From positions 43,044 to 107,043 of the forward strand of contig JAJQED010000020.1 in NCBI GenBank assembly GCA_021201825.1: 64,000 nt of DNA. Direction: 5' to 3'. The notes beneath the pieces were generated by a model. The model saw only the letters and a program-made list of their open reading frames with translations, had not been told where the DNA came from and did not search any database. Positions within the stretch are counted from its first letter, which is position 1. Each line of letters starts with the position of its first letter. Of the stretch, positions 10,624-20,314 are shown piece by piece. A program made the position numbers and the translations under genes. The DNA is from Alistipes sp. GTDB lineage: Bacteria; Bacteroidota; Bacteroidia; Bacteroidales; Rikenellaceae.

Positions 10624-11241
10624 ATGTCAGGACTAATTGGAAAAAAAATCGGAATGACTTCCGTTTTCGGTGCCGATGGTAAGAATATACCATGCACCGT
10701 TATCGAAGCCGGTCCCTGTGTGGTTACGCAAATCAAGACTGTCGAGAAAGACGGATACTCGGCCGTACAGATTGCCTATGACGAAAAAAGCGAAAAACAC
10801 ACCGGCAACAGTTTGTTGGGCCACTTCAAGAAAGCAGGCACCACTCCCAAACGTTTCGTGACCGAGATACGCGACTTCGAGGGCGAGGTCAATCTCGGGG
10901 ACGTTATCACCCTGGACATCTTCCCGGACAACGAATGGGTCGACGTAACGGGAATCTCCAAAGGAAAGGGCTTCCAAGGGGTAGTAAAGCGCCACGGCTT
11001 CGCCGGGGTGGGCGGCCAGACGCACGGCCAGCACAACCGCCAGCGCAAACCGGGTTCACTGGGCGCCTCATCCTATCCCTCACGCGTGTTCAAAGGTAAA
11101 AGGCTCCCGGGCCAAACCGGAGGCGACCGCGTGAAAGTCCTCAACCTGAAAATCCTGAAAAAGATCCCGGAAAACAACCTGATCCTTGTGAAAGGCTCGA
11201 TACCGGGAGCAAAAGGGTCGTACCTCATAATCGAAGATTAA
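10624..11241 (+). CDS. rplC: 50S ribosomal protein L3
   Basis: Early-assembling large-subunit protein that reaches towards the peptidyl-transferase centre. The 205-residue protein begins [20 protein letters not shown] and carries the conserved [23 protein letters not shown] segment, including the Gln that is methylated by PrmB in some bacteria. It opens the rplC-rplD-rplW-rplB block, with rplD only 4 nt downstream. Confidence 0.97.
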   Translation: MSGLIGKKIGMTSVFGADGKNIPCTVIEAGPCVVTQIKTVEKDGYSAVQIAYDEKSEKHTGNSLLGHFKKAGTTPKRFVTEIRDFEGEVNLGDVITLDIFPDNEWVDVTGISKGKGFQGVVKRHGFAGVGGQTHGQHNRQRKPGSLGASSYPSRVFKGKRLPGQTGGDRVKVLNLKILKKIPENNLILVKGSIPGAKGSYLIIED

Positions 11242-11245
11242 CGCC

Positions 11246-11872
11246 ATGGAATTAGCGATATACAATACATCTGGAGCGGAAACGGGCAAGAAAGCCACGC
11301 TCAAGGAAGAGATTTTCGGCATAGAACCCAACGACCACGCTATCTACCTCGACGTGAAGCAGTATCTGGCCAACCAGCGCCAGGGTACGCACAAATCGAA
11401 ACAGCGTAACGAAGTTGCCGGTTCCACCCGCAAACTCAAAAGGCAAAAAGGTACCGGCGGCGCCCGTGCGGGCAGTATCAAGTCGCCCCTTTTCCCGGGC
11501 GGGGGACGCATATTCGGTCCCGTGCCGCGCGACTACAGCTTCAAGCTGAACAAGAAACTCAAGAGGCTCGCCCGCCGCAGCGCCCTTTCATACAAGGCCA
11601 AGAACGAACTTATCACCGTGGTGGAGGACTTTACGTTCGAGGTACCCCGTACCAAGTCGTTCCTCTCGCTTGCCGAGAACCTGAAACTGGGCGGCAAGAA
11701 ACTGCTCGTAGTGATGCCCGAGACCAATCAGACCGTGAGCCTGTCGGCCCGCAACCTGGGTAATGTCAAGGTCATCCCGGCGGCCAACGTGAACACTTAC
11801 GACGTGATGAACGCCGGGGCGATACTGCTGTCGGAAAGTTCGGTGAACGTTATCAATGAAATGTTAGCTTAA
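11246..11872 (+). CDS. rplD: 50S ribosomal protein L4
   Basis: Large-subunit protein lining the exit tunnel; its E. coli homologue represses the S10 operon. Here it is 208 residues, with the tunnel-loop region [23 protein letters not shown] and the C-terminal [18 protein letters not shown] block. It starts 4 nt after rplC and ends 11 nt before rplW. Confidence 0.96.
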   Translation: MELAIYNTSGAETGKKATLKEEIFGIEPNDHAIYLDVKQYLANQRQGTHKSKQRNEVAGSTRKLKRQKGTGGARAGSIKSPLFPGGGRIFGPVPRDYSFKLNKKLKRLARRSALSYKAKNELITVVEDFTFEVPRTKSFLSLAENLKLGGKKLLVVMPETNQTVSLSARNLGNVKVIPAANVNTYDVMNAGAILLSESSVNVINEMLA

Positions 11873-11883
11873 ACTATAGGAAG

Positions 11884-12174
11884 ATGGAAAGTTTGATTAA
11901 GCCGATATTAACCGAGAAAATGACGGCTCAGGGCGAGAAGCTGAACCGTTACGGTTTCATAGTGGATCCCAGGGCTAACAAGTTGCAGATACGCGCTGCC
12001 GTGGAGCAGATGTACAATGTAGTGGTGACCGACGTCAATACCATGAACTACATGGGCAAGGCCAAGTCGCGCTATTCGAAGGCCGGCCTGCTGCGCGGCC
12101 GTGCGAACAACTTCAAGAAAGCGATCGTGACCTTGAAAGAGGGAGATACCATTGATTTTTACAGTAACATCTAA
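11884..12174 (+). CDS. rplW: 50S ribosomal protein L23
   Basis: Large-subunit protein at the tunnel exit, the docking site for trigger factor and SRP. The 96-residue protein begins MESLIKPILTEKMTAQGEKLNRYGFIVD and contains the 'A-N-K-L-Q-I-R-A-A-V-E-Q-M-Y' helix typical of L23. It lies between rplD and rplB as in all S10 operons. Confidence 0.95.
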   Translation: MESLIKPILTEKMTAQGEKLNRYGFIVDPRANKLQIRAAVEQMYNVVVTDVNTMNYMGKAKSRYSKAGLLRGRANNFKKAIVTLKEGDTIDFYSNI

Positions 12175-12187
12175 TCCGTGAGCTAAG

Positions 12188-13012
12188 ATGGCAGTTAAGA
12201 AGTTCAAACCCATTACACCGGGTACCAGGCATAAGATAGCGGTTACGTTCGACGACGTTACGACGGACAAACCCGAGAAGTCGCTCCTCAGCCCCAAGAA
12301 AAGTTCGGGCGGCCGCAACAACAGCGGGCGCATGACGGTACGTTACCGCGGGGGCGGCCACAAACAGATGTACCGTGAGATAGATTTCCGCCGCCAGAAA
12401 GACGGGATCACGGCAACGGTAAAAACGATCGAGTACGACCCGAACCGTTCGGCGCGTATCGCCCTTATCACCTACGCCGACGGGGAGAAAAGCTACATCC
12501 TCGCCCCGAACGGCCTCAAGGTAGGGCAGACGGTTCAGAGCGGCCCGGGCATCAGCCCCGAGGTGGGCAACACGATGTTCCTGTCGGAGATCCCGCTCGG
12601 TACGGTTATCCACGCGATAGAACTCTACCCCGGGCAGGGTGCCGCGATGGCACGCAGCGCCGGCACGTACGCTCAACTGCTTGCCCGCGAGGGTAAGTAT
12701 GCTATTATTAAACTCCCCTCGGGCGAGACCCGTATGGTGCTTACCACCTGCCGCGCTACGGTTGGGGCCGTGTCGAATCCCGACCACAGCCTGCAGCAAC
12801 ACGGTAAGGCCGGCCGCCGCAGGTGGCTGGGCCGCAGGCCTCACAACAGGGGTGTTACGATGAACCCGGTCGACCACCCGATGGGTGGTGGCGAGGGCCG
12901 TTCTTCGGGTGGCCACCCGCGTTCGCGCAAAGGCCTGCTTGCCAAGGGTTATAAGACCCGCAGCCCGAAAAAGGCCTCTTCCAAATTCATCATTTCCAAG
13001 AAGAAAAAGTAA
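12188..13012 (+). CDS. rplB: 50S ribosomal protein L2
   Basis: Core large-subunit protein needed for subunit association and peptidyl transfer. The 274-residue sequence includes [18 protein letters not shown] near the N-terminus and the strongly conserved [20 protein letters not shown] block containing the functionally important histidine. Length is standard. Confidence 0.98.
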   Translation: MAVKKFKPITPGTRHKIAVTFDDVTTDKPEKSLLSPKKSSGGRNNSGRMTVRYRGGGHKQMYREIDFRRQKDGITATVKTIEYDPNRSARIALITYADGEKSYILAPNGLKVGQTVQSGPGISPEVGNTMFLSEIPLGTVIHAIELYPGQGAAMARSAGTYAQLLAREGKYAIIKLPSGETRMVLTTCRATVGAVSNPDHSLQQHGKAGRRRWLGRRPHNRGVTMNPVDHPMGGGEGRSSGGHPRSRKGLLAKGYKTRSPKKASSKFIISKKKK

Positions 13013-13030
13013 AAATAAAATAGTAGCATA

Positions 13031-13300
13031 ATGAGTCGTTCACTAAAGAAAGGGCCGTATATAGAGCCCAAGCTCGAAGCCAGGGTTATAGCCCAGAAAG
13101 AGAGCGGTAAGAAGGCCGTTATCAAAACGTGGTCGCGCGCGAGTATGATCTCGCCCGATTTCGTGGGCCAGACCATCGCTGTCCACAACGGCAACAAGTT
13201 CATACCCGTCTACGTGACCGAAAACATGGTAGGCCACAAACTCGGGGAATTCTCACCGACCCGCCAATTCCGCGGTCATGCTGGTAACAAAAAAAGATAG
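13031..13300 (+). CDS. rpsS: 30S ribosomal protein S19
   Basis: 30S head protein close to the A-site finger of 23S rRNA. The 89-residue sequence ([19 protein letters not shown]...[18 protein letters not shown]) is unmistakable. It is followed 6 nt later by rplV. Confidence 0.97.
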   Translation: MSRSLKKGPYIEPKLEARVIAQKESGKKAVIKTWSRASMISPDFVGQTIAVHNGNKFIPVYVTENMVGHKLGEFSPTRQFRGHAGNKKR

Positions 13301-13306
13301 TAGGAC

Positions 13307-13717
13307 ATGGGTAAGAGAAAACACGACAGGGCCGAATTGCTTAAGGCCGAAAAGAGGCAGAAAGCCATCGCTATTCTGCGCGACTGCCCTACCTCGCCGC
13401 GTAAGATGCGCCTTGTAGCCGATATGATCCGGGGCGTGGAGATCAACAGGGCCCTGGGCCTGCTGCGCTACTCCAAAAAGGAGGCCTCGATCAGGATGGA
13501 GAGCCTGCTGCGCTCGGCCATCGCCAACTGGGAAGCCAAGAACGAGGGCCAGAGGCTCGAGGATACCCCGCTATGTGTCAAAGAGATCTTCGTAGACGGA
13601 GGCAGGATGCTTAAACGTATCCAGCCGGCTCCACAGGGCCGCGCCCACAGGATCCGCAAGCGTTCCAATCACGTGACCATAGTAGTAGATAAAATCGTAA
13701 CCGAAGAAAAAGCATAA
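13307..13717 (+). CDS. rplV: 50S ribosomal protein L22
   Basis: Tunnel-wall protein with an extended beta-hairpin. The 136-residue sequence shows the core [24 protein letters not shown] and the C-terminal hairpin region [25 protein letters not shown]. It carries a short basic N-terminal extension compared with the 110-residue E. coli protein, common in Bacteroidota. It ends 5 nt before rpsC. Confidence 0.96.
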   Translation: MGKRKHDRAELLKAEKRQKAIAILRDCPTSPRKMRLVADMIRGVEINRALGLLRYSKKEASIRMESLLRSAIANWEAKNEGQRLEDTPLCVKEIFVDGGRMLKRIQPAPQGRAHRIRKRSNHVTIVVDKIVTEEKA

Positions 13718-13722
13718 GCAGG

Positions 13723-14478
13723 ATGGGACAGAAAGTAAATCCGATAGCAAACCGCCTGGGTATCATCCGTGGATGGGACTCCAACTGGTACGGCGGTAAG
13801 AACTTTGCGGACAAGCTCGTCGAGGACGCCAAGATACGCGAGTACCTGAATGCCCGCCTTGCTAAAGCGAGCATCTCGAAGATAATCATCGAGCGTACGC
13901 TCAAGCTGGTTACGGTAACCATTTCGACCGCCCGCCCGGGTATCATCATCGGGAAAGGAGGCCAGGAAGTGGACAAGCTCAAGGAAGAGCTGAAGAAACT
14001 CACCGGCAAGGAGATCCAGATCAACATCTACGAGGTCAAAAGGCCGGAGCTGGATGCGGTGATCGTAGCCAACAACATCGCCCGCCAGCTGGAGGGCCGT
14101 ATCTCCTACCGACGTGCCATCAAAACCACCATCGCTTCCACGATGAGGATGGGTGCCGAGGGCATCAAGATCCAGATATCGGGCCGCGTGGGCGGAGCCG
14201 AAATGGCGCGCAGCGAAACCTACAAGGAGGGACGTATCCCGTTGCACACTTTCCGCGCGGACGTGGATTACCACCTGGCCGAGGTGCTTACCAAGGTAGG
14301 CATCCTGGGTATCAAGGTATGGATCTGCACGGGCGAGGTGTACGGCAAGCGTGACCTTTTCGAAATAGCGGGCCAGAGCGCTTCCGGCCAGGGAGGTCCG
14401 TCCGACAGGCGGGACGACCGCAGGGGCGGCCGCGGCGGGCGTGACAACAAACGCCGCCGCAACAATAATAACAGGTAG
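13723..14478 (+). CDS. rpsC: 30S ribosomal protein S3 with basic RG-rich tail
   Basis: Mediates mRNA entry and helicase activity of the 30S subunit. It has a KH domain with the [14 protein letters not shown] signature and the C-terminal domain with [30 protein letters not shown]. The 251-residue protein ends in about 35 residues very rich in Arg, Gly, Asp and Asn ([22 protein letters not shown]), which resembles an RGG-type RNA-binding tail. Such tails vary among Bacteroidota. Confidence 0.97.
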   Translation: MGQKVNPIANRLGIIRGWDSNWYGGKNFADKLVEDAKIREYLNARLAKASISKIIIERTLKLVTVTISTARPGIIIGKGGQEVDKLKEELKKLTGKEIQINIYEVKRPELDAVIVANNIARQLEGRISYRRAIKTTIASTMRMGAEGIKIQISGRVGGAEMARSETYKEGRIPLHTFRADVDYHLAEVLTKVGILGIKVWICTGEVYGKRDLFEIAGQSASGQGGPSDRRDDRRGGRGGRDNKRRRNNNNR

Positions 14479-14500
14479 GACCTTTTAAAGCTTTAAGGAA

Positions 14501-14929
14501 ATGTTACAGCCAAAAAAGACCAAATACAGGAGGATGCAGAAAGGCCGCATGAAAGGTCTCGCCCAGAGGGGGAACCAGCTTGCGTTCGGCTCTTTCGGCA
14601 TCAAGGCCCTCGAGTCGCACTGGATCACAGGGCGGCAGATCGAGGCGGCCCGCCAGGCCATCACCCGTTACATGAAACGTGAGGGACAGATATGGATACG
14701 GATATTCCCGGACAAGCCCATTACCAAGAAACCCGCCGAAGTGCGAATGGGTAAGGGTAAGGGTGCGCCGGAGGGCTTCGTGGCCCCGGTAACCCCGGGA
14801 CGCATCCTTATCGAAGCGGAAGGGGTGCCCCTGGACGTGGCCAAGGAAGCGCTGAGGCTCGGCGCGCAGAAGCTTCCGATCACCACCAAGTTCATCGTAC
14901 GCCGCGATTACACCGAAAACTCAATATAA
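14501..14929 (+). CDS. rplP: 50S ribosomal protein L16
   Basis: Large-subunit protein that helps position the A-site tRNA. The 142-residue sequence begins [25 protein letters not shown] and contains [21 protein letters not shown], where the conserved Arg is the PrmA/YcfD-region modification site in other species. It is followed 9 nt later by rpmC. Confidence 0.97.
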   Translation: MLQPKKTKYRRMQKGRMKGLAQRGNQLAFGSFGIKALESHWITGRQIEAARQAITRYMKREGQIWIRIFPDKPITKKPAEVRMGKGKGAPEGFVAPVTPGRILIEAEGVPLDVAKEALRLGAQKLPITTKFIVRRDYTENSI

Positions 14930-14938
14930 CAGGAAGAC

Positions 14939-15136
14939 ATGAAAACTGCAGAAATCAACGAGCTGACGGTTGCCGAGATCAAAGAGAGGATAGAGGCTTC
15001 CAAGGCGGAACTGGTCCGCCTGAAACTCAATCACGCGGTTTCTCCTGTTGAGAACACGAACGTGATAAAGAACTCACGCAGGGACATCGCCCGTATGCTG
15101 ACCGTCCTGCGCCAAAAAGAAAACCTCAATCAATAA
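14939..15136 (+). CDS. rpmC: 50S ribosomal protein L29
   Basis: Small two-helix protein near the tunnel exit. The 65 residues ([43 protein letters not shown]...[15 protein letters not shown]) match L29 in length, helix pattern and the IxxxRRxIARxxTxLRxKE end. It sits between rplP and rpsQ. Confidence 0.95.
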   Translation: MKTAEINELTVAEIKERIEASKAELVRLKLNHAVSPVENTNVIKNSRRDIARMLTVLRQKENLNQ

Positions 15137-15141
15137 CCGCC

Positions 15142-15396
15142 ATGGAAAGAAACCTAAGGAAAGAAAGAATCGGGGTGGTCGTAAGCAACAAGATGGACAA
15201 GACCGTCACGGTTGCCGTAAAGAGGAAAGTGAAACACCCCATATACGGTAAATTCGTGAACAAGACCACCAAATTCGTGGCGGCTGACGACGAGAACACC
15301 TGCAACCCGGGCGACACTATCCGCATCATGGAAACCCGTCCGCTGAGCAAAACCAAGCGCTGGAGATTAGTAGAAATCATTGAAAGAGCCAAATAG
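15142..15396 (+). CDS. rpsQ: 30S ribosomal protein S17
   Basis: Primary 16S rRNA-binding protein. The 84-residue protein has the family core [27 protein letters not shown] and [23 protein letters not shown]. It ends 2 nt before rplN, suggesting translational coupling. Confidence 0.96.
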   Translation: MERNLRKERIGVVVSNKMDKTVTVAVKRKVKHPIYGKFVNKTTKFVAADDENTCNPGDTIRIMETRPLSKTKRWRLVEIIERAK

Positions 15397-15398
15397 TC

Positions 15399-15764
15399 AT
15401 GATACAACAGGAAAGTAGAATGGTCGTTGCCGATAACAGCGGCGCAAAGGAGGTCCTCTGCATCCGGGTACTCGGCGGTACGGGGAAACGCTACGCCAGT
15501 ATCGGTGATAAGGTGGTTGTGACCGTCAAGAGCGCCACCCCGTCGGGCGACATCAAGAAAGGTACCGTGTCCAAGGCGGTCGTGGTACGCACCAAGAAAG
15601 AGATCAGGCGCGCGAACGGGTCTTACATCCGTTTCGACGACAACGCGGTAGTGCTGCTCAACAACCAGGGTGAAATGAGGGGAACCCGTATCTTCGGCCC
15701 GGTGGCGCGCGAACTTCGCGACCAGTACATGAAGATCATCTCGCTCGCCCCCGAAGTACTCTAA
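15399..15764 (+). CDS. rplN: 50S ribosomal protein L14
   Basis: Large-subunit interface protein. The 121-residue sequence [27 protein letters not shown]... and the C-terminal [27 protein letters not shown] are diagnostic. Standard order and spacing. Confidence 0.97.
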   Translation: MIQQESRMVVADNSGAKEVLCIRVLGGTGKRYASIGDKVVVTVKSATPSGDIKKGTVSKAVVVRTKKEIRRANGSYIRFDDNAVVLLNNQGEMRGTRIFGPVARELRDQYMKIISLAPEVL

Positions 15765-15782
15765 CAATAAACCGTAGAAGCA

Positions 15783-16106
15783 ATGTCAGTTAAATTACAT
15801 ATCAAGAAAGGAGACAACGTCTACGTATTGGCCGGTGACAGCAAAGGTCAGACCGGTAAGGTGCTGCGGGTGATCACCAAAGACAACCGCGCCATCGTCG
15901 AAGGCGTTAACCTGGTATCGAAGCACACTAAACCCAACTCGAAGAACCCGCAGGGGGGCATCGAGAAAAAGGAGGCCCCGATACACATATCCAACCTGCA
16001 GGTGGTCGACGCCAAAACGGGTAAAGGTACCCGTATCGGCCGCAAGCCCGATGCAGACGGTAAATTAGTTCATTTTTCTAAAAAGAGCGGGGAGGAGATC
16101 AAGTAA
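15783..16106 (+). CDS. rplX: 50S ribosomal protein L24
   Basis: Assembly-initiator protein with a KOW motif ([26 protein letters not shown]). It is 107 residues. Its TAA overlaps the rplE ATG as TAATG, so L24 and L5 translation are probably coupled. Confidence 0.96.
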   Translation: MSVKLHIKKGDNVYVLAGDSKGQTGKVLRVITKDNRAIVEGVNLVSKHTKPNSKNPQGGIEKKEAPIHISNLQVVDAKTGKGTRIGRKPDADGKLVHFSKKSGEEIK

Positions 16107-16687
16107 TGGCAACGTACGTACCTCAACTCAAGAAAATGTACAAGGAGCAGATCATCCCTGCCCTTACCAAGGAATTCGGCTACAAGAGCATAATGCAGGT
16201 GCCGAAACTCGAAAAGATAGTTGTGAACCAGGGCCTCGGGCAGGCGGTAGCCGATAAGAAACTTATCGAGATCGCCCAGGAGGAACTCACCCTGATCACC
16301 GGACAGAAAGCCGTGCCGACCAAGTCGCGCAAGGACATCTCGAACTTCAAACTCCGTAAGGGAATGCCTATCGGGGTGAGGGTTACCCTGAGGGGTGACA
16401 AGATGTACGAATTCATGCAGAGGCTGGTGGCCGTAGCGCTCCCGCGCGTGCGTGACTTCCAGGGCATCAACGAGAAGTTCGACGGCCGGGGCAACTACAC
16501 GATGGGTATCACCGAGCAGATCATCTTCCCGGAGATCGACATCGATAAGATCTCCAAGATCTTCGGTATGGAGATAACGTTCGTGACCAACACCGATTCC
16601 GATGAGGAAGCCTATGCGCTCCTGAGCGAATTCGGCCTCCCGTTCAAGAACGCCAAGAAGAAAGCGGCCCCCGTTTTAGAAGATTAA
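16106..16687 (+). CDS. rplE: 50S ribosomal protein L5
   Basis: 5S rRNA-binding protein of the central protuberance. The 193 residues include [40 protein letters not shown] and [20 protein letters not shown] short C-terminal extension ([13 protein letters not shown]) goes beyond the usual 180 residues. The start overlaps the rplX stop. Confidence 0.97.
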   Translation: MATYVPQLKKMYKEQIIPALTKEFGYKSIMQVPKLEKIVVNQGLGQAVADKKLIEIAQEELTLITGQKAVPTKSRKDISNFKLRKGMPIGVRVTLRGDKMYEFMQRLVAVALPRVRDFQGINEKFDGRGNYTMGITEQIIFPEIDIDKISKIFGMEITFVTNTDSDEEAYALLSEFGLPFKNAKKKAAPVLED

Positions 16688-16705
16688 AAAAGCAAAGAAA
16701 GCAAT

Positions 16706-16975
16706 ATGGCAAAAGAATCGATGAAAGCACGGGAGGTCAAACGCCTCAAACTCGTGCAAAGGTATGCCGCCAAACGTGCCGCATTGAAAGCCGCCGGCGA
16801 CCAGGAGGGTCTCTCGAAGCTGCCCCGTAACTCGAATCCCATCCGCCTGCACAACAGGTGCAAGATGACCGGTCGTCCCAAAGGGTACATGCGCATGTTC
16901 GGCATCAGCCGTATACAGTTCCGTGAAATGGCTTCCAAGGGCCTGATCCCGGGAGTGAAAAAAGCAAGCTGGTAG
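16706..16975 (+). CDS. rpsN: 30S ribosomal protein S14 (zinc-free type)
   Basis: 30S head protein. The 89-residue long form lacks the CxxC pairs of the 61-residue zinc-binding form, and ends [33 protein letters not shown] as in other Bacteroidota and Proteobacteria. It is followed by an unusual 533-bp space before rpsH. Confidence 0.96.
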   Translation: MAKESMKAREVKRLKLVQRYAAKRAALKAAGDQEGLSKLPRNSNPIRLHNRCKMTGRPKGYMRMFGISRIQFREMASKGLIPGVKKASW

Positions 16976-17508
16976 GCCACCCGATGGGCGGGATGCGTTA
17001 TGGCAAAGGCGGGAGTTCCCGGTGCGTTGTAACGTTTGGCCGAACGGATGACTCGATAAAAGCACCATCACACGACGGGTAACGGCCCGAGGTGCGGTGG
17101 TGTCTTTCGGGTAAATACAAAGGGTCGGCGGACCCCGGTCTGAAGGACATCGATTTTTCGAAAACAGGAGTAAACGGAATTAAATAATTCCGTAGGCTGT
17201 AAAGGAGCTGATTTTCAGAAAAAAAATGTATCTTTGGCCCGCATTAAGCGAAAATAATCGCTTTCCTCCGGGTTTCACCGTGCCGGCCGCAAGGCCGTAA
17301 GGGGACCGGGGAAAGTGGTTTTTGCCGTGCAAAAATTGACGCGTACCGTAGAGCTGCGCCGGAATTGAAGTGAGCGCAATAAGGTGTAAGCCAGGGATTT
17401 CCTGGGGGAAGCCGGCAGTGCGAACAAGGTCCGCAGCAGCTGCGGTCGGTGCGCGGAAAACCGACACAATAACTTTAGTTTTGATTTTTAACTTTTAATC
17501 TAACACAA
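16976..17508. other. 533-bp non-coding gap inside the spc operon
   Basis: No credible protein gene. The left half holds a bulged hairpin near 17058-17108. A promoter -7 box lies at 17229-17236. The right half, which would be the 5' leader of rpsH, contains several short GC hairpins: GGCC-GCAA-GGCC near 17293, CAGG...CCTG near 17392, CCGCAG...CTGCGG at 17431-17445 and GTCGG...CCGAC near 17446-17464. It does not resemble tRNA, RNase P RNA or SRP RNA to me. Confidence 0.55.
17229..17236 (+). promoter_or_regulatory. Internal promoter -7 box ahead of rpsH
   Basis: TATCTTTG matches TAnnTTTG exactly, in a non-coding AT-rich stretch. It would let rpsH and everything downstream be transcribed separately from the S10 part of the cluster, with a structured leader of about 265 nt. 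No strong -33 box. Confidence 0.5.
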
Positions 17509-17907
17509 ATGACAGATCCAATTGCGGATTTTCTAACCAGGATTAGAAACGCGGTGAAAGCCAACCACAAAGTGGTTGAAGCTCCCGGCTCAAAAATCAA
17601 ACAGGAAATGACCAAAATCCTGTACGATCAGGGCTACATTCTCGCCTACAAATTCGAGAGCAACGAAAAGGGCCATCCTGTTATCAAGATCGCCCTGAAG
17701 TACCATCCCGAGTCCAAGGTAAGCGCCATCAAGGGACTTAAGCGCGTCAGCCGTCCGGGCCTGCGCCAGTATGTGGGCGCCAAGGATATGCCAAGGGTTC
17801 AGAACGGGCTGGGTATCGCCATCGTCTCGACCTCGAAAGGCATCATGACGGACAAAAAGGCACGCCAGGAGAATGTGGGCGGCGAAGTTCTGTGTCACGT
17901 TTACTAA
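17509..17907 (+). CDS. rpsH: 30S ribosomal protein S8
   Basis: Central 16S rRNA-binding protein; in E. coli it is the autoregulator of the spc operon. The 132 residues start MTDPIADFLTRIRNAVKANHKVVEAPGSKIKQEMTKIL and end with GIAIVSTSKGIMTDKKARQENVGGEVLCHVY. The preceding 533-bp gap with a structured leader is a plausible control region, though I recognise no known S8 site there. Confidence 0.97.
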   Translation: MTDPIADFLTRIRNAVKANHKVVEAPGSKIKQEMTKILYDQGYILAYKFESNEKGHPVIKIALKYHPESKVSAIKGLKRVSRPGLRQYVGAKDMPRVQNGLGIAIVSTSKGIMTDKKARQENVGGEVLCHVY

Positions 17908-17922
17908 TTTAAACTTTTAATA

Positions 17923-18480
17923 ATGTCAAGGATTGGAAAATTACCTGTAAACCTGCCGTCGGGCGTGAGCGTAGAGATCGCTCCGGACAATACGGTCACG
18001 GTTAAAGGGCCGCTTGGCACGCTGAGTCAGAAAGTAGATTCCGACATCACTGTGAAAGTGGAAGACGGGGTGCTCACCGTTGAGCGTCCCACTAACCAAC
18101 CCCGCCACCGTTCGATGCACGGCCTTTACCGGTCGCTGATCAACAATATGGTGGTAGGCGTCTCTACCGGCTACGAAACGAAACAGGAGCTGGTGGGCGT
18201 AGGATTTAAGGCCGAAGTCGAGGGACAACTGCTGAAGCTCTCCCTCGGATACTCCCATGACATCTACGTGATGCTGCCGCCGGAAGTTAAGGTGGAAGCG
18301 CAGCAGGAGAAGAAAGGTAACCCGATCGTTACCCTGCGTAGCATCGACAAACAACTTATCGGACAGGTGGCTGCCAAGATCCGTTCGCTGCGCAAGCCGG
18401 AGCCTTACAAGGGCAAGGGTATCAAGTTCGTGGGCGAACAGCTCCGCCGCAAGGCCGGTAAATCAGCAAACGCTAAATAG
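17923..18480 (+). CDS. rplF: 50S ribosomal protein L6
   Basis: Large-subunit protein near the factor-binding site. The 185-residue two-domain protein starts [19 protein letters not shown] and has the C-terminal [25 protein letters not shown] motif. It lies between rpsH and rplR. Confidence 0.97.
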   Translation: MSRIGKLPVNLPSGVSVEIAPDNTVTVKGPLGTLSQKVDSDITVKVEDGVLTVERPTNQPRHRSMHGLYRSLINNMVVGVSTGYETKQELVGVGFKAEVEGQLLKLSLGYSHDIYVMLPPEVKVEAQQEKKGNPIVTLRSIDKQLIGQVAAKIRSLRKPEPYKGKGIKFVGEQLRRKAGKSANAK

Positions 18481-18494
18481 TAAAACGTGAAGTT

Positions 18495-18857
18495 ATGTCA
18501 TTGAGTAAATCGGAAAGAAGGGCGCGTATCAAGATGCGCATCCGCAAGATAGTAAGCGGAACCGCCGAAAAGCCCCGTATGTCTGTTTACAGGAGCAACA
18601 AGCAGATATACATTCAGTTCATAGACGACGTAAGCGGTGTTACTATAGCGTCCGCCTCGTCGGCCGACAAGGAACTCGCGGGCAAGACTGCGGGGATGAA
18701 CAAAACTCAGGTGGCCGCCGCCGTTGGCAAGCTGGCTGCCGAGCGTGCTTTGGCAAAGGGTATCAGCGAGGTCTCGTTCGACCGCAACGGATACCTTTAC
18801 CACGGCCGGGTAAAACAATTGGCGGACTCAGCGCGCGAAGGCGGGCTTAAATTCTAA
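18495..18857 (+). CDS. rplR: 50S ribosomal protein L18
   Basis: 5S rRNA-binding protein. The 120 residues ([42 protein letters not shown]...[26 protein letters not shown]) match L18 throughout. It starts 14 nt after rplF. Confidence 0.97.
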   Translation: MSLSKSERRARIKMRIRKIVSGTAEKPRMSVYRSNKQIYIQFIDDVSGVTIASASSADKELAGKTAGMNKTQVAAAVGKLAAERALAKGISEVSFDRNGYLYHGRVKQLADSAREGGLKF

Positions 18858-18865
18858 GGTAGGTT

Positions 18866-19384
18866 ATGTCAAATACAAACATAAAAAAGGTAAGGACCAG
18901 CGACCTCGAGCTTAAAGACAGGCTCGTAAGCATCCAGAGGGTTACCAAGGTGACCAAGGGGGGACGTACTTTCAGCTTCTCGGCCATCGTTGTCGTGGGT
19001 AACGAGAACGGCATCGTGGGCTACGGCCTGGGCAAGGCCGGTGAGGTTACTTCGGCAATCGCCAAGGGTGTGGAGGACGCGAAGAAAAACCTGGTCAAGA
19101 TCCCCATTCTGAACGGGACCATTCCCCACAAGCAGGAAGCCCGTTACAGCGGTTCGCTGGTTATGATCCGCCCGGCGGCTCCCGGTACGGGAATTATCGC
19201 CGGGGGTGCCATGCGTGCCGTGCTGGAAAGCGTGGGAATCAAGAACGTGCTTGCGAAGAGCAAAGGCTCGTCCAACCCGCACAACCTGGTGAAAGCAACG
19301 GTAGCTGCGCTTCTCGAACTACGTGACGCACGCAGCGTCGCTCAGGTGAGGGGTGTGTCGCTCGACAAAGTGTTTAACGGATAA
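18866..19384 (+). CDS. rpsE: 30S ribosomal protein S5
   Basis: Decoding-fidelity protein. The 172 residues contain the double-stranded-RNA-binding-like N domain ([30 protein letters not shown]) and the C domain with [19 protein letters not shown]. It starts 8 nt after rplR. Confidence 0.97.
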   Translation: MSNTNIKKVRTSDLELKDRLVSIQRVTKVTKGGRTFSFSAIVVVGNENGIVGYGLGKAGEVTSAIAKGVEDAKKNLVKIPILNGTIPHKQEARYSGSLVMIRPAAPGTGIIAGGAMRAVLESVGIKNVLAKSKGSSNPHNLVKATVAALLELRDARSVAQVRGVSLDKVFNG

Positions 19385-19395
19385 CAGCGACGGCA

Positions 19396-19863
19396 ATGGC
19401 AATATTGAAGATTACGCAGGTTAAAAGCCGCATAGGCGCGACCGACATACAGAAGAAGAACCTCGATGCCCTCGGGCTTACCAAGATCGGCAAAACGGTT
19501 ACCCACTACGACGGCAAGACCATCCTGGGAATGCTTGAAAGGGTGAAACACCTGGTGACGATCGAGGTCGGCGAAGAGAAAGCCGTAAAGGCTCCCAAGG
19601 CAGCCAAGGCGGCTCCCGCCGCCGAAGCCAAAGCCGAGGCCCCGGCAGCCGAAGCGAAAGAGCAGCCCAAAGAGGTAAAAGAGCCTAAGGAAGAGAAAGC
19701 GCCCAAGGCGGAAAAGGCCCCGGCAGCGAAAGCCGCCAAAGCCCCTGCCGCAAAGGCTGCGAAGCCCAAAGCCGAAAAGCCTGCGGGCGAGAAAGCTCCG
19801 GCAGCTTCCAAAGCAAAGAAAAGTGTAAAACCGGAAACAAGCACAGAAGATGGATCTAAATAG
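19396..19863 (+). CDS. rpmD: 50S ribosomal protein L30 with ~93-residue Lys/Ala/Pro/Glu tail
   Basis: The first ~62 residues (MAILKITQVKSRIGATDIQKKNL...ILGMLERVKHLVTIEVGEEK) form a complete bacterial L30, normally about 58-60 residues. The frame then continues for about 93 residues made almost entirely of Ala, Lys, Pro and Glu, with repeats such as PAAEAKAEAPAAEAK and APAAKAAKAPAAKAAKPK. The tail resembles histone H1-like or linker sequences and should be disordered. The last 14 nt overlap the start of rplO in another frame, so the tail is not an annotation artefact caused by a missed stop. The function of the tail is unknown. Confidence 0.93.
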   Translation: MAILKITQVKSRIGATDIQKKNLDALGLTKIGKTVTHYDGKTILGMLERVKHLVTIEVGEEKAVKAPKAAKAAPAAEAKAEAPAAEAKEQPKEVKEPKEEKAPKAEKAPAAKAAKAPAAKAAKPKAEKPAGEKAPAASKAKKSVKPETSTEDGSK

Positions 19864-20296
19864 CTTAAAGCCCGCCAAAGGGTCGACCCACAGCGAAAAG
19901 AGGATTGGACGCGGACAGGGTTCGGGACGCGGGGGAACCTCTACGCGCGGGCACAAGGGCGCCCAGTCGCGCTCGGGTTATTCCCAGAAGCTCGGTTTCG
20001 AGGGGGGTCAGATGCCTTTGCAGAGGAGGCTTCCCAAATTCGGCTTCAAGAACCACAAACGCGTGGAGTTCAAGGCGATCAACCTCGACGTTCTCGAGGA
20101 CCTCGCCACCAAGAAATCCCTCACCGTCGTAACGCCGGAAACCCTGGCGGCGGCAGGTGTGGTATCGAAAAACGATCGGATCAAAATTTTGGGTAACGGT
20201 ACGCTCAGCAAGAAGATCGAGGTAACGGCTCACGCTTTCTCCAAGAGTGCCGTAGCTGCTATCGAGGCGCAGCAGGGCAAAGCCGTAAAACTCTAA
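19850..20296 (+). CDS. rplO: 50S ribosomal protein L15
   Basis: Large-subunit assembly protein. The 148-residue sequence shows the Gly-rich N-terminus KRIGRGQGSGRGGTSTRGHKGAQSRSG and the FEGGQMPLQRRLPKFGF motif. Its ATG lies 14 nt inside the 3' end of rpmD, implying translational coupling to the extended L30. Confidence 0.96.
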   Translation: MDLNSLKPAKGSTHSEKRIGRGQGSGRGGTSTRGHKGAQSRSGYSQKLGFEGGQMPLQRRLPKFGFKNHKRVEFKAINLDVLEDLATKKSLTVVTPETLAAAGVVSKNDRIKILGNGTLSKKIEVTAHAFSKSAVAAIEAQQGKAVKL

Positions 20297-20314
20297 AAAA
20301 CCCAACCCAAGCTT

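Noticed and set aside
17180..17467. Minus-strand open frame in the rpsN-rpsH gap
   Set aside because: Runs through the structured leader of rpsH, has no recognisable motif, and would oppose the ribosomal operon.
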